Both the position numbers and the translations under genes were made by a program. Shown piece after piece: positions 1 to 5,764 of a DNA stretch of 5,764 nt. The notes under the pieces were generated by a model. The model saw only the letters and a list, made by a program, of their open reading frames with translations, had not been told where the DNA came from and did no database searches. The stretch comes from Erysipelotrichaceae bacterium UBA4808. GTDB lineage: Bacteria; Bacillota_I; Bacilli_A; Erysipelotrichales; Erysipelotrichaceae. Each line of letters opens with the position of its first letter. Position 1 is the first letter of the stretch. The stretch lies in the NCBI GenBank assembly GCA_002402585.1, contig DHGC01000059.1, positions 1 to 5,764 of the forward strand. Reading direction: 5' to 3'.

Positions 1-725
1 TTGACATCGCTGTTCAAAAGTTGCGCATATGCTTCGACTGGCAATTGTGAGCTTGTCATGTCTTTATCATCACGACCGGCCAAAACTTCCAGCGACAAGG
101 CCGCATCTTTAACCGTCCGTGTGAAGACACCCACATGATCAAGTGATGAGGCATAGGGAATCACACCGTAGCGCGAAATACGTCCATACGTTGGTTTCAA
201 GCCAACGATGTTGTTGTAGGAAGCAGGTTTACGAATGGAATCTCCGGTATCTGTCCCGATTGCCATCGGTACGACACCACTGGCAACCAAAACCGCACTG
301 CCCCCTGAAGATCCACCGGACATGCGATTCAAATCATAGGGATTCATGACGGGTCCTGTCCAAGCAGTCATATTCGTTCCGCCCATGCCAAAGGTATCAC
401 ACGATGATTTACCGATGATGATCGCTCCGGCAGCTTTCAATTTTTCTGCGATGGTCGCATCGTAAGGTGAGACATAGTTTTCTAAAATACCACTGCTGCC
501 TGTCGTCAAGCTGCCCTTCATATTCACAAGATCCTTTAAAACAACGGGTACACCATATAAGGGTGCCTGTGGATCAACATTCTTTAACGCTTCAACTTGC
601 TCACTGGGATCGATGAAACTGACCATGGCATTGAGATCCGCTTGAAATGCATGTGCTTTCGCAACAGCTTCCTCAACACGCTCTTGAACACTCGTTTTTT
701 CTTTTAACATGGTGATATCCATCAT
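1..725 (-). CDS. gatA: Glutamyl-tRNA(Gln) amidotransferase subunit A, 5' part (runs off the window)
   Basis: GatA is the glutaminase subunit of the cytoplasmic GatCAB complex. It releases ammonia from glutamine, which GatB uses to convert Glu-tRNA(Gln) or Asp-tRNA(Asn) to the amide form. The first 241 residues are present; the family usually has about 480, so the 3' half lies beyond position 1. The amidase signature is clear: Lys64 in GVPVVLKD, cis-Ser139 in MSGGSSGGS and nucleophile Ser163 in GTDTGDSIR. The spacings of 75 and 24 residues match the Lys79/Ser154/Ser178 triad known for Staphylococcus aureus GatA. VGLKPTYGRISRYG follows. Odd points are Asp162 where most GatA have Gly, and an N-terminus about 15 residues shorter than in S. 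aureus. Starts at 725 (ATGA overlap with gatC), 722 or 710 are all possible. The ATG at 722 has the better Shine-Dalgarno spacing. The family assignment is secure; the exact start is not. Confidence 0.96.
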   Translation of the reverse strand, partial: MMDITMLKEKTSVQERVEEAVAKAHAFQADLNAMVSFIDPSEQVEALKNVDPQAPLYGVPVVLKDLVNMKGSLTTGSSGILENYVSPYDATIAEKLKAAGAIIIGKSSCDTFGMGGTNMTAWTGPVMNPYDLNRMSGGSSGGSAVLVASGVVPMAIGTDTGDSIRKPASYNNIVGLKPTYGRISRYGVIPYASSLDHVGVFTRTVKDAALSLEVLAGRDDKDMTSSQLPVEAYAQLLNSDV

Positions 726-1015
726 CCCACCACCTTCTGTGTCACGAAGAAACCATTCTTTGCCTTAGGCGCGTTCTTCAGGACTTCTTGCACAGGAAGT
801 ACTTGATCTGCCACATCTTCACGCAAGAAGTTTGTCTCTTCATCAAAAGGATAAACCATGGGTTCTACCCCTTCTGTATCAATCTTATTGAGTAAATCCA
901 TTTGGTCAAGCAAGACATCAAACTCATTCTTGATGTCATTGGCTTCCTCATCGCTGAGTGAAAAGCGCAACTGATTCGCCAAATCCTTAAACCCTTGTAC
1001 ATCCAATCGCTTCAT
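722..1015 (-). CDS. gatC: Glutamyl/aspartyl-tRNA amidotransferase subunit C
   Basis: GatC is the small subunit that wraps around and stabilises the GatA-GatB pair of the amidotransferase. The 97-residue length fits the family (about 95-100). The N-terminal half is helical and acidic (roughly residues 5-45, FKDLANQLRFSLSDEE). The C-terminal half carries the family hallmarks in order: EGVEPMVYP, LREDVADQV, EVLKNAPKAKNGFF and a final V-x-K-V-V motif (TQKVV). The ATG start is supported by an AGGAGG sequence 4 bases upstream, and the stop overlaps the gatA start in an ATGA. The gene sits directly before gatA, as in most Bacillota, which confirms the assignment. No truncation or unusual residue is apparent. 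Confidence 0.97.
   Translation of the reverse strand: MKRLDVQGFKDLANQLRFSLSDEEANDIKNEFDVLLDQMDLLNKIDTEGVEPMVYPFDEETNFLREDVADQVLPVQEVLKNAPKAKNGFFVTQKVVG
730..736 (-). promoter_or_regulatory. Ribosome binding site of gatA
   Basis: The minus strand reads AAGGTGG here, inside the last codons of gatC. It is 4 bases from the ATG at 725 and 7 bases from the ATG at 722. The spacing slightly favours the second ATG, while the ATGA overlap with the gatC stop favours the first; the two proteins differ by a single Met. Confidence 0.55.
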
Positions 1016-1019
1016 ACGT

Positions 1020-1025
1020 CCTCCT
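1020..1025 (-). promoter_or_regulatory. Ribosome binding site of gatC, overlapping the camS stop codon
   Basis: The minus strand reads TAGGAGG from 1026 to 1020: the camS TAG stop supplies the first bases of a perfect AGGAGG. The spacer to the gatC ATG is only 4 bases (ACGT). A ribosome terminating on camS therefore sits on the gatC initiation site, which suggests coupling. Confidence 0.8.
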
Positions 1026-2085
1026 AGTAGGTATAGATGATGTTCAATTCATCATCCACCGATAACTCCATCAAGACCAAGGTCTCCGATATTGAATTGA
1101 TCCGAACCACAATCGGATAGTCCCGGTTGTCAATCTCCTGAATCAATTGTGCTGTATATTGAGCCAAACCCTGAATCTCCGCATAAGTCTTCGCTTGTAA
1201 GGTCAAGGTCAAACGCATGAAATCCGCTTGCTGATTGACGAATCGAACCTCACCAATCACACCAACAGCTTCAGGTGTGAACACCGTCAATGAAGATTTG
1301 ATCTGATTGAATTGCTCAACCAGATTCGTATTCAAACTACTGGCTTGTGTAGAAGGCAAGAGCGCCCAAACTTCATCATCTCTTGCGAACTGACCCCCGC
1401 GGGCTGTGAAATATCCACTTCCAATAAACCGTCCTGGTAGAAATGCATCCGTTGGATTGGTCACATACAAGGCAATGAAAAGCGGAATATCTTCCAAGTC
1501 TGTCAAACTGCGAATGAATCGATCCAATTTACGACCCATGTTGGTCCCATAATCATAAAGTACCTGATCGGTAATCGTCACAAAACCATCAGCTGTACGT
1601 AGGTTTTGATTTAAGACAATCGCCAAGGAAATCCCAGCAAGTGGATACGCACTGTTTTCTTGGATATGAAAATCAATCTCCATCACATCCGCCACAACGA
1701 CGGCATCTTTAACGCTGATGTTTGAAGTTCCAATCAAAAAATCACTGTCGCTCGGTGGATTCAAACCATAAGGATTATCCGTACTCTCACGTTTAACCAA
1801 TTGACCCAATAAGCTATTGGTCAAAATTTGGCCTTCCGCTAGATAATATTCTTCAGGACTAAAATGTTCCTTACTCTTCGCTTCCAAACGTGAACCTATC
1901 TCCATGAAATCCGTTCGGCCAAGGTAGGTCCCATGATAATTTCGAATGGGGGACGCAGTAAATGGAAGCAACATCATGTAGTCATCTTTATCAATTCGGT
2001 CAATGACCTGGACATCCGGACCCGTCGATTCATTCTGACAAGCCACCAGAAACAATAAACTTAAAATTACAATGAGCTTCTTCAT
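1024..2085 (-). CDS. camS: CamS-family membrane lipoprotein
   Basis: The product is a 353-residue lipoprotein of the CamS family (named for S. aureus CamS, whose signal peptide yields a cAM373-like sex pheromone). It should be anchored on the outer face of the membrane by a lipidated Cys16. The signal peptide has Lys2-Lys3, a hydrophobic core and the lipobox LVAC (13-16), then a short linker. Family-like segments seen by eye are LLPF near 39-42, EEYYLAEGQ (78-86), YGLNP (106-110), LAGISLAIVLNQ (149-160), DIPLFIALYV (199-208), the glycine-rich LPGRFIGSGYFTARGG (216-231), VWALLPS (239-245) and GVIGEV (275-280). No enzymatic motif is visible and the cellular function of the family is not established. 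The start is fixed by a strong AAAGGAG and the ATGA overlap with ligA. Its place between ligA and gatC, typical for Bacillota, strongly supports the call. Confidence 0.9.
   Translation of the reverse strand: MKKLIVILSLLFLVACQNESTGPDVQVIDRIDKDDYMMLLPFTASPIRNYHGTYLGRTDFMEIGSRLEAKSKEHFSPEEYYLAEGQILTNSLLGQLVKRESTDNPYGLNPPSDSDFLIGTSNISVKDAVVVADVMEIDFHIQENSAYPLAGISLAIVLNQNLRTADGFVTITDQVLYDYGTNMGRKLDRFIRSLTDLEDIPLFIALYVTNPTDAFLPGRFIGSGYFTARGGQFARDDEVWALLPSTQASSLNTNLVEQFNQIKSSLTVFTPEAVGVIGEVRFVNQQADFMRLTLTLQAKTYAEIQGLAQYTAQLIQEIDNRDYPIVVRINSISETLVLMELSVDDELNIIYTY
2038..2085 (-). other. Lipoprotein signal peptide with lipobox (CamS residues 1-16)
   Basis: The sequence MKKLIVILSLLFLVAC shows a basic n-region, an 11-residue hydrophobic core and the lipobox L-V-A-C, with Cys16 as the expected lipidation site and signal peptidase II cleavage before it. 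The peptide freed upstream of the Cys would end in SLLFLVA, which is similar in size and hydrophobicity to enterococcal-type sex pheromones. The pheromone role is an inference only. Confidence 0.88.
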
Positions 2086-4064
2086 GTCTCAAGCTCCTTT
2101 AACCATTCTTCTGCATTCATCGTTCTTACACCCAGTTCTTGTGCTTTCTTAAGCTTCGAACCCGCTGCTTCTCCATAAACGACAAGATCGGTTATCTTGG
2201 ATACACTGGAGCTTACTTTTGCCCCTTTAATTCTAAACCATTCCTCGACTTGTTCACGCGTATGATTGGGAATGCTTCCCGTTACCACAACCGTTAAGTC
2301 ACTAAAGGCTGAACGTTCAATCTGTGGTAGACGACTCTCCATTTGAACACCCGCATCTTTGAGTCTTTGTAACAAATGTTGATTGTGTTCTTCTTTAAAG
2401 TATCCTGTGATGAAACTTGCCGTAATCTTTCCAATATCACGAATCGAACTCAGATCTTCTTCACTGCTTTGACTCAATGCGTCGATGTTCGCAAAGCTTA
2501 AAGCCAATGAGCGCGCCGCTTTCTCACCCACTTGACGGATGCCTAAGCCTGTGATCAAACGTTCCATTGAATTGCCTTTACTTGCTTCGATGGCTTGAAT
2601 CAAACCATCGACTGATTTTTCTTTGAAGCCTTGAAGCCCTAATAGTTCATCTTTTTTTTCTTTCAATGTATAGATATCCGCAATGGTCTTGATCAATTTA
2701 GCTTGTACCAAGGTCTCAACCGTTTTCACACCTAAACCATCAATGTTCATCGCATCGCGGGAAGCGAAATGCGCCAAACTTTCGACAATCCGTGCTTCGC
2801 AGTCGGTATTGATGCAATAATGAGCAGCTTCCTTCTCATCACGAACCAAAGGTCCATGACAATGCGGACACTCTGTCGGAAAGACATAGGCTTTTTGTGT
2901 CCCATCTCTTCTTTCCAAAATTGCTTCCACAACTTCTGGAATAATCTCACCTGCTTTACGAACCTTGACGATATCCCCAATCCGGATATCCTTTGTTTGT
3001 ATGAAATCTTCGTTGTGAAGTTGTGCAAAACCAACCGTCGTCCCTGCGATGCGTACCGGTGCGAGTTCTGCATTCGGTGTCACTTTCCCAGTCCGTCCGA
3101 TGGTGATGAAGATATTTTTTAAGGTCGTCAAGACTTCTTCCGCTGGAAACTTATACGCAACCGCCCAACGTGGTGTCTTGGCGGTAAAGCCCATCTGGTC
3201 CTGACCACTGAATCGATTGAGTTTGATGACAATCCCATCAATCTCATAGCCAAGCGTGCGACGAAGTTCGCCCAATTCAAGGATGGCTTGCCATACGGCT
3301 TCTTTCCCTTTGGCAAGCCGGGTATGCGGATTGACTTTGAAGCCATGTGCACGCATCCAATCCAAAGCTTCAAGATGACTTTGACAGCCAAAGCGTTGCC
3401 CTTGTATCAAATAATACCAATAGGCATCCAAATTACGGGATGCCGCAACATTTGAGTCCAGTTGACGGATACTGCCTGCAGCCGCATTCCTTGGATTGGC
3501 AAAGCGCTCTTCACCCTTCGCTTCACGCTCTCGGTTGATGCGCTCAAATTGGGCTTTGGGTAGATAAACTTCACCCCGCACTTCAAATGAACTCACATCA
3601 GAAACGGTTAGGGGAATGGATTTGATCGTCTTCACATTGAGACTGACATCTTCTCCTGTATCCCCATCGCCACGCGTAATGGCTTTTTCAAAACGTCCAT
3701 TTTGATAACGTAGACTCATGGCCAACCCATCAATCTTCAACTCCAAAACAAATTCATTCAAACCCGTTTCCTTCTCAACACGATCGATGAATTCATCAAG
3801 TTCTGCTTGATTGTATACATTTCCCAACGATAACATCATCACGTCATGTTTAACCTTCTGAAATTTATCCAAGACCAGCCCACCCACTTGTTGGGTAGGC
3901 GATAAGGTATCTCGATACTCAGGGTATTCATTTTCCAAGCTTAAAAGCTCCTGCATCAAGCGATCGTATTCTTGATCACTGATCGTCGGTTTATCTAAGA
4001 CATGATAACTGTGATTGTGTTTACGGATCTCCATCCGTAATTGTTCAATGCGTTCCTTAATCAT
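2082..4064 (-). CDS. ligA: NAD+-dependent DNA ligase LigA
   Basis: LigA seals 3'-OH/5'-phosphate nicks in duplex DNA during replication and repair, using NAD+ to adenylate itself. The 660 residues and full domain order match the family: NAD+-binding Ia domain (about 1-60, HNHSYHVLDKPTISDQEYD), adenylation domain with the AMP-accepting Lys110 in LELKIDG, TRGDGDTGEDV (130-140), VRGEVYLP (162-169), FANPRNAAAGSIRQLD (188-203), EIDGIVIKLN (274-283) and YKFPAEE (304-310). An OB fold follows, with IGRTGKVTP (322-330). The zinc finger has all four cysteines (399, 402, 417, 422), then helix-hairpin-helix repeats (about 430-560) and a C-terminal BRCT domain (about 588-660, starting at TVVVTGS). All key residues are intact. 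The ATG overlaps the pcrA stop in an ATGA, with only a weak Shine-Dalgarno. A stable hairpin lies near codons 54-62. Confidence 0.98.
   Translation of the reverse strand: MIKERIEQLRMEIRKHNHSYHVLDKPTISDQEYDRLMQELLSLENEYPEYRDTLSPTQQVGGLVLDKFQKVKHDVMMLSLGNVYNQAELDEFIDRVEKETGLNEFVLELKIDGLAMSLRYQNGRFEKAITRGDGDTGEDVSLNVKTIKSIPLTVSDVSSFEVRGEVYLPKAQFERINREREAKGEERFANPRNAAAGSIRQLDSNVAASRNLDAYWYYLIQGQRFGCQSHLEALDWMRAHGFKVNPHTRLAKGKEAVWQAILELGELRRTLGYEIDGIVIKLNRFSGQDQMGFTAKTPRWAVAYKFPAEEVLTTLKNIFITIGRTGKVTPNAELAPVRIAGTTVGFAQLHNEDFIQTKDIRIGDIVKVRKAGEIIPEVVEAILERRDGTQKAYVFPTECPHCHGPLVRDEKEAAHYCINTDCEARIVESLAHFASRDAMNIDGLGVKTVETLVQAKLIKTIADIYTLKEKKDELLGLQGFKEKSVDGLIQAIEASKGNSMERLITGLGIRQVGEKAARSLALSFANIDALSQSSEEDLSSIRDIGKITASFITGYFKEEHNQHLLQRLKDAGVQMESRLPQIERSAFSDLTVVVTGSIPNHTREQVEEWFRIKGAKVSSSVSKITDLVVYGEAAGSKLKKAQELGVRTMNAEEWLKELET
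2094..2100 (-). promoter_or_regulatory. Ribosome binding site of camS
   Basis: The minus strand reads AAAGGAG, 8 bases before the camS ATG and inside the last codons of ligA. It is a much better Shine-Dalgarno match than the one before ligA, so camS may initiate independently as well as by coupling. Confidence 0.8.
3878..3900 (-). other. Perfectly paired 9-bp hairpin inside ligA (one G-U pair)
   Basis: On the mRNA strand the arm GCCTACCCA (3900-3892), the loop ACAAG (3891-3887) and the arm TGGGTGGGC (3886-3878) form a 9-bp stem with one G-U wobble and a 5-base loop. No U-tract follows, so it is not a rho-independent terminator. The bases encode most of the conserved ligase motif S-P-T-Q-Q-V-G-G, so the structure may be a by-product of the protein sequence. 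Confidence 0.5.
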
Positions 4065-5764
4065 GAAACTTCTCGCTTTGTTTTAGAGAGGGCAGGTGTC
4101 GCCAACATGATCTTCTTCAAACCATGGGGGAACTCAAAGGCGATTTCAGCCAAACCACCATCGATTTTGATGATCAAACCTTCCCCAAACACATTATGAT
4201 AAACAATTTCACCCTTCTTATACGGTAAAGCCTTACGTTTATCCATCGCATCCGCAAACGGACTCGGTTCTTTCGTTTTAACTTTCAAATTCAATTCTTT
4301 AGGTTGATCGAAATTGTAATTCACACCGACATGATCCAAATGCTTATGATCGATCTCATCAATGAAGCGTGAACGGGTTCGATTCTTCATCAAAACAAAA
4401 CTATAACCCGAAACTTCCGTTAGATAGAGTTTACGTTTTGCGCGTGTATACGCCACATAGGCCAAACGTCGCTCTTCCTCAAGACCACGTCTACCCTCAC
4501 TCATGGCACGTTCATTCGGAAAAATACCATCGCTCAAACCAATGACATACACCGTATCAAATTCCAAACCTTTTGCAGCGTGGATGGTCATCAACTGGAC
4601 ATAATCCCCAGTCGTCAAATCGGTCTTATCGCCATAGAGTGATACCATTTGAAGGTACTCATCCAAAGTTGCTTCTGGATATTGATTCTGAAAGGTGATC
4701 ACATCGTTGATCAATTCCTTGATGTTTTCCATACGATCCATTTCATGCGCTTCTTCATACATCTTACGCAAACCACTGTCATTGGCCATACGTTCCAAAA
4801 TTTCGAGTAAAGGTTTCTCTTTTAGACTCGCTTTACAGCCCTCAATCAATTGAGCGAAACGTTCAAAGGTGTTCAAGACTTTACCTGAAAATTCGGTACT
4901 CACTTTCATCTCTTCATACATCGTACGCTTATTTGACTTTGCATCATCACGGAGTTTGTCCAAGGTCTTGGATCCAATCCCCCGCTTCGGTTGATTGATA
5001 ACACGCATGAACGCCAAATCATCCCCATGGGTAAGCATCCGCAGATAACTGAGCATGTCTTTGATTTCAGCCCGATCGTAGAAGCGTGTTCCTCCATAGA
5101 TGACATAGGGAATCTGATGATCTAAAAACGCTTTTTCCAAAGAACGTGAAAGATAGTTGGAACGATACAAGATCGCCATATCTTTGAAGTTCTTACCTTG
5201 TTGCTTGTTTTCATTGAGCTTGGCCGCAATCCAATTCGCCTCATGATCTTCAGAGGTGAATGCACAATGCGTGACCTTTTCATCACTGTGTATTTCCGTG
5301 AATAAATCTTTTTTAACACGATACTGATTGTTTTGGATCAAAGAATTCGCCCCATTCAAGATATGTTGGGTCGAACGATAGTTTTGATTCAAGACGATGG
5401 TCTCACTCGGCGTATAATCCTTTTCAAAGTCCAAGATGATGTTCACATCCGCACCGCGCCAAGTATAAATGGTCTGATCGGGATCGCCCACGACATAGAC
5501 TTGATTCTCTTTACCTGCCAATTGCTTGATGAGTTTATATTGAACACGGTCAATGTCTTGAAATTCATCCACATGGATGAAATTGAAACGACGTTGCCAT
5601 TTCCGTAAGATATCGGGATTCAAACCAAACATGCGAACGGTTTCCAAAAGTAAATCATCAAAATCCAAGGCAAAAAGAGCTTTTTGACGACTCACGTAAT
5701 ACGCATAGACTTTAGCTTTCTCTTGTTCACCATAATGGGAACCCGCTAAGGTGAAAGCCCGCTC
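4061..5764 (-). CDS. pcrA: ATP-dependent 3'-5' DNA helicase PcrA (UvrD/Rep superfamily 1A), 3' part
   Basis: PcrA translocates 3' to 5' on single-stranded DNA and acts in repair, rolling-circle plasmid replication and removal of RecA and RNA polymerase. The window holds the last 567 residues; the family has about 720-740, so the N-terminus with Walker A motif I lies upstream. Numbered from the window edge, the visible motifs are LDFDDLL (33-39), motif II VDEFQD (65-70), motif III DPDQTIYTWRGAD (94-106), motif IV NQNYRST (126-132), the 2B-domain start GGTRFYDRAEIKD (224-236), motif V TIHAAKGLEFDTVYVIG (393-409) and motif VI EERRLAYVAYTRA (431-443). A variable linker precedes a C-terminal Tudor-like domain (about 516-556, KKGEIVYHNVFGEG), known in this family for RNA polymerase contact. 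The frame is open to the window edge, so the internal GTG at 5695 is not the start. The adjacent ligA favours PcrA over other UvrD-like helicases. Confidence 0.97.
   Translation of the reverse strand, partial: ERAFTLAGSHYGEQEKAKVYAYYVSRQKALFALDFDDLLLETVRMFGLNPDILRKWQRRFNFIHVDEFQDIDRVQYKLIKQLAGKENQVYVVGDPDQTIYTWRGADVNIILDFEKDYTPSETIVLNQNYRSTQHILNGANSLIQNNQYRVKKDLFTEIHSDEKVTHCAFTSEDHEANWIAAKLNENKQQGKNFKDMAILYRSNYLSRSLEKAFLDHQIPYVIYGGTRFYDRAEIKDMLSYLRMLTHGDDLAFMRVINQPKRGIGSKTLDKLRDDAKSNKRTMYEEMKVSTEFSGKVLNTFERFAQLIEGCKASLKEKPLLEILERMANDSGLRKMYEEAHEMDRMENIKELINDVITFQNQYPEATLDEYLQMVSLYGDKTDLTTGDYVQLMTIHAAKGLEFDTVYVIGLSDGIFPNERAMSEGRRGLEEERRLAYVAYTRAKRKLYLTEVSGYSFVLMKNRTRSRFIDEIDHKHLDHVGVNYNFDQPKELNLKVKTKEPSPFADAMDKRKALPYKKGEIVYHNVFGEGLIIKIDGGLAEIAFEFPHGLKKIMLATPALSKTKREVS
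4069..4074 (-). promoter_or_regulatory. Weak ribosome binding site of ligA
   Basis: The minus strand has GAGAAG 4 bases before the ligA ATG; this is a poor match to AGGAGG and closely spaced. With the ATGA overlap it suggests that ligA translation relies largely on ribosomes finishing pcrA. Confidence 0.4.

Larger units (their letters stand above)
1..5764 (-). other. Co-directional operon pcrA-ligA-camS-gatC-gatA
   Basis: All five genes run the same way with junctions of -4, -4, +8 and -4 bases and no terminator-like structure between them. Such spacing implies a single transcript with translational coupling. The order matches the cluster known from Bacillus and Staphylococcus. The promoter and first genes lie beyond 5764, and the rest of gatA and probably gatB lie beyond position 1. 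No regulatory signal other than ribosome binding sites is visible in the window. Confidence 0.85.

Noticed and set aside
143..349. 68-codon plus-strand reading frame opposite gatA
   Set aside because: It lies antisense to the conserved amidase active-site region, has no recognisable domain or ribosome binding site, and has a composition typical of a shadow frame.
1396..1403. CCCGCGGG palindrome in camS as a possible binding site
   Set aside because: It is a single 8-base palindrome inside the coding sequence, with no second copy or promoter nearby, so chance is a sufficient explanation.
2747..3122. Two overlapping frames (plus 2769-3122 and minus 2747-3073) inside ligA
   Set aside because: Both cover the conserved OB-fold and zinc-finger part of LigA in other frames; neither resembles a protein family.
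3128..3538. Minus frame 3128-3391 and plus frame 3347-3538 inside ligA
   Set aside because: Both are alternative readings of the conserved ligase adenylation domain, which has all its motifs in the main frame.
3878..3900. Rho-independent terminator inside ligA
   Set aside because: The hairpin is not followed by a run of T on the mRNA strand and lies well inside an intact coding sequence.
4906..5319. Minus frames 4906-5106 and 5122-5319 inside pcrA
   Set aside because: They are out-of-frame readings of intact helicase sequence, with no initiation signal or homology that I can recognise.
5333..5608. 91-codon plus-strand frame opposite pcrA
   Set aside because: It is antisense to helicase motifs II-IV; the long open frame is explained by codon bias of the true gene.
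5693..5695. GTG as the start codon of the helicase gene
   Set aside because: The frame stays open for 23 more codons to the window edge with PcrA-like sequence (EKAKVYAYY), and Walker A motif I must lie upstream. The gene is cut by the window and does not begin here.
1..5764. A new defence, mobile or biosynthetic system
   Set aside because: Every base apart from an 8-base gap belongs to one of five recognisable conserved housekeeping genes. There are no repeats, integrase or transposase remnants, or evident composition shifts.

Overview
The window is a tightly packed stretch of housekeeping genes, all read from the minus strand. In transcription order (from the high-coordinate end) it holds the 3' part of pcrA (UvrD-type helicase), complete ligA (NAD+-dependent DNA ligase), complete camS (CamS-family lipoprotein), complete gatC and the 5' part of gatA (subunits of the tRNA amidotransferase). 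Nothing is encoded convincingly on the plus strand. There is no non-coding gap longer than 8 bases, and no tRNA, rRNA, CRISPR array, insertion sequence, promoter or rho-independent terminator can be supported.

The order pcrA-ligA-camS-gatC-gatA is the classical Bacillota (Firmicutes) arrangement known from Bacillus and Staphylococcus, here without the extra genes (such as a proline symporter) that sit between camS and gatC in some of those genomes. The base composition is moderate. Stops are TGA (pcrA, ligA, gatC) and TAG (camS), and tryptophan is encoded by TGG, so the code is standard and not that of mycoplasmas. GatA nevertheless carries active-site surroundings (TGDSIRKPAS, MSGGSSGGS) that I associate from memory with Mollicutes and their walled relatives. 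Together this suggests an Erysipelotrichia-like Bacillota member. That placement is an inference.

Three of the four junctions are four-base ATGA stop/start overlaps (pcrA/ligA, ligA/camS, gatC/gatA). The fourth (camS/gatC) has an 8-base gap in which the gatC Shine-Dalgarno sequence overlaps the camS stop codon. This points to one transcript with translational coupling. The promoter must lie upstream of the window. The expected next gene, gatB, would lie beyond position 1.

Functionally the cluster joins two DNA maintenance enzymes (PcrA unwinds DNA and clears RNA polymerase and RecA; LigA seals nicks), a surface lipoprotein of unclear cellular role, and the amidotransferase that makes Gln-tRNA(Gln) and/or Asn-tRNA(Asn) from mischarged precursors. 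The linkage is conserved but no common pathway is evident. I found no previously undescribed system. The points most worth a second look are the GatA active-site variant with its short N-terminus, the pheromone-like signal peptide of CamS, and a 9-bp hairpin inside ligA.
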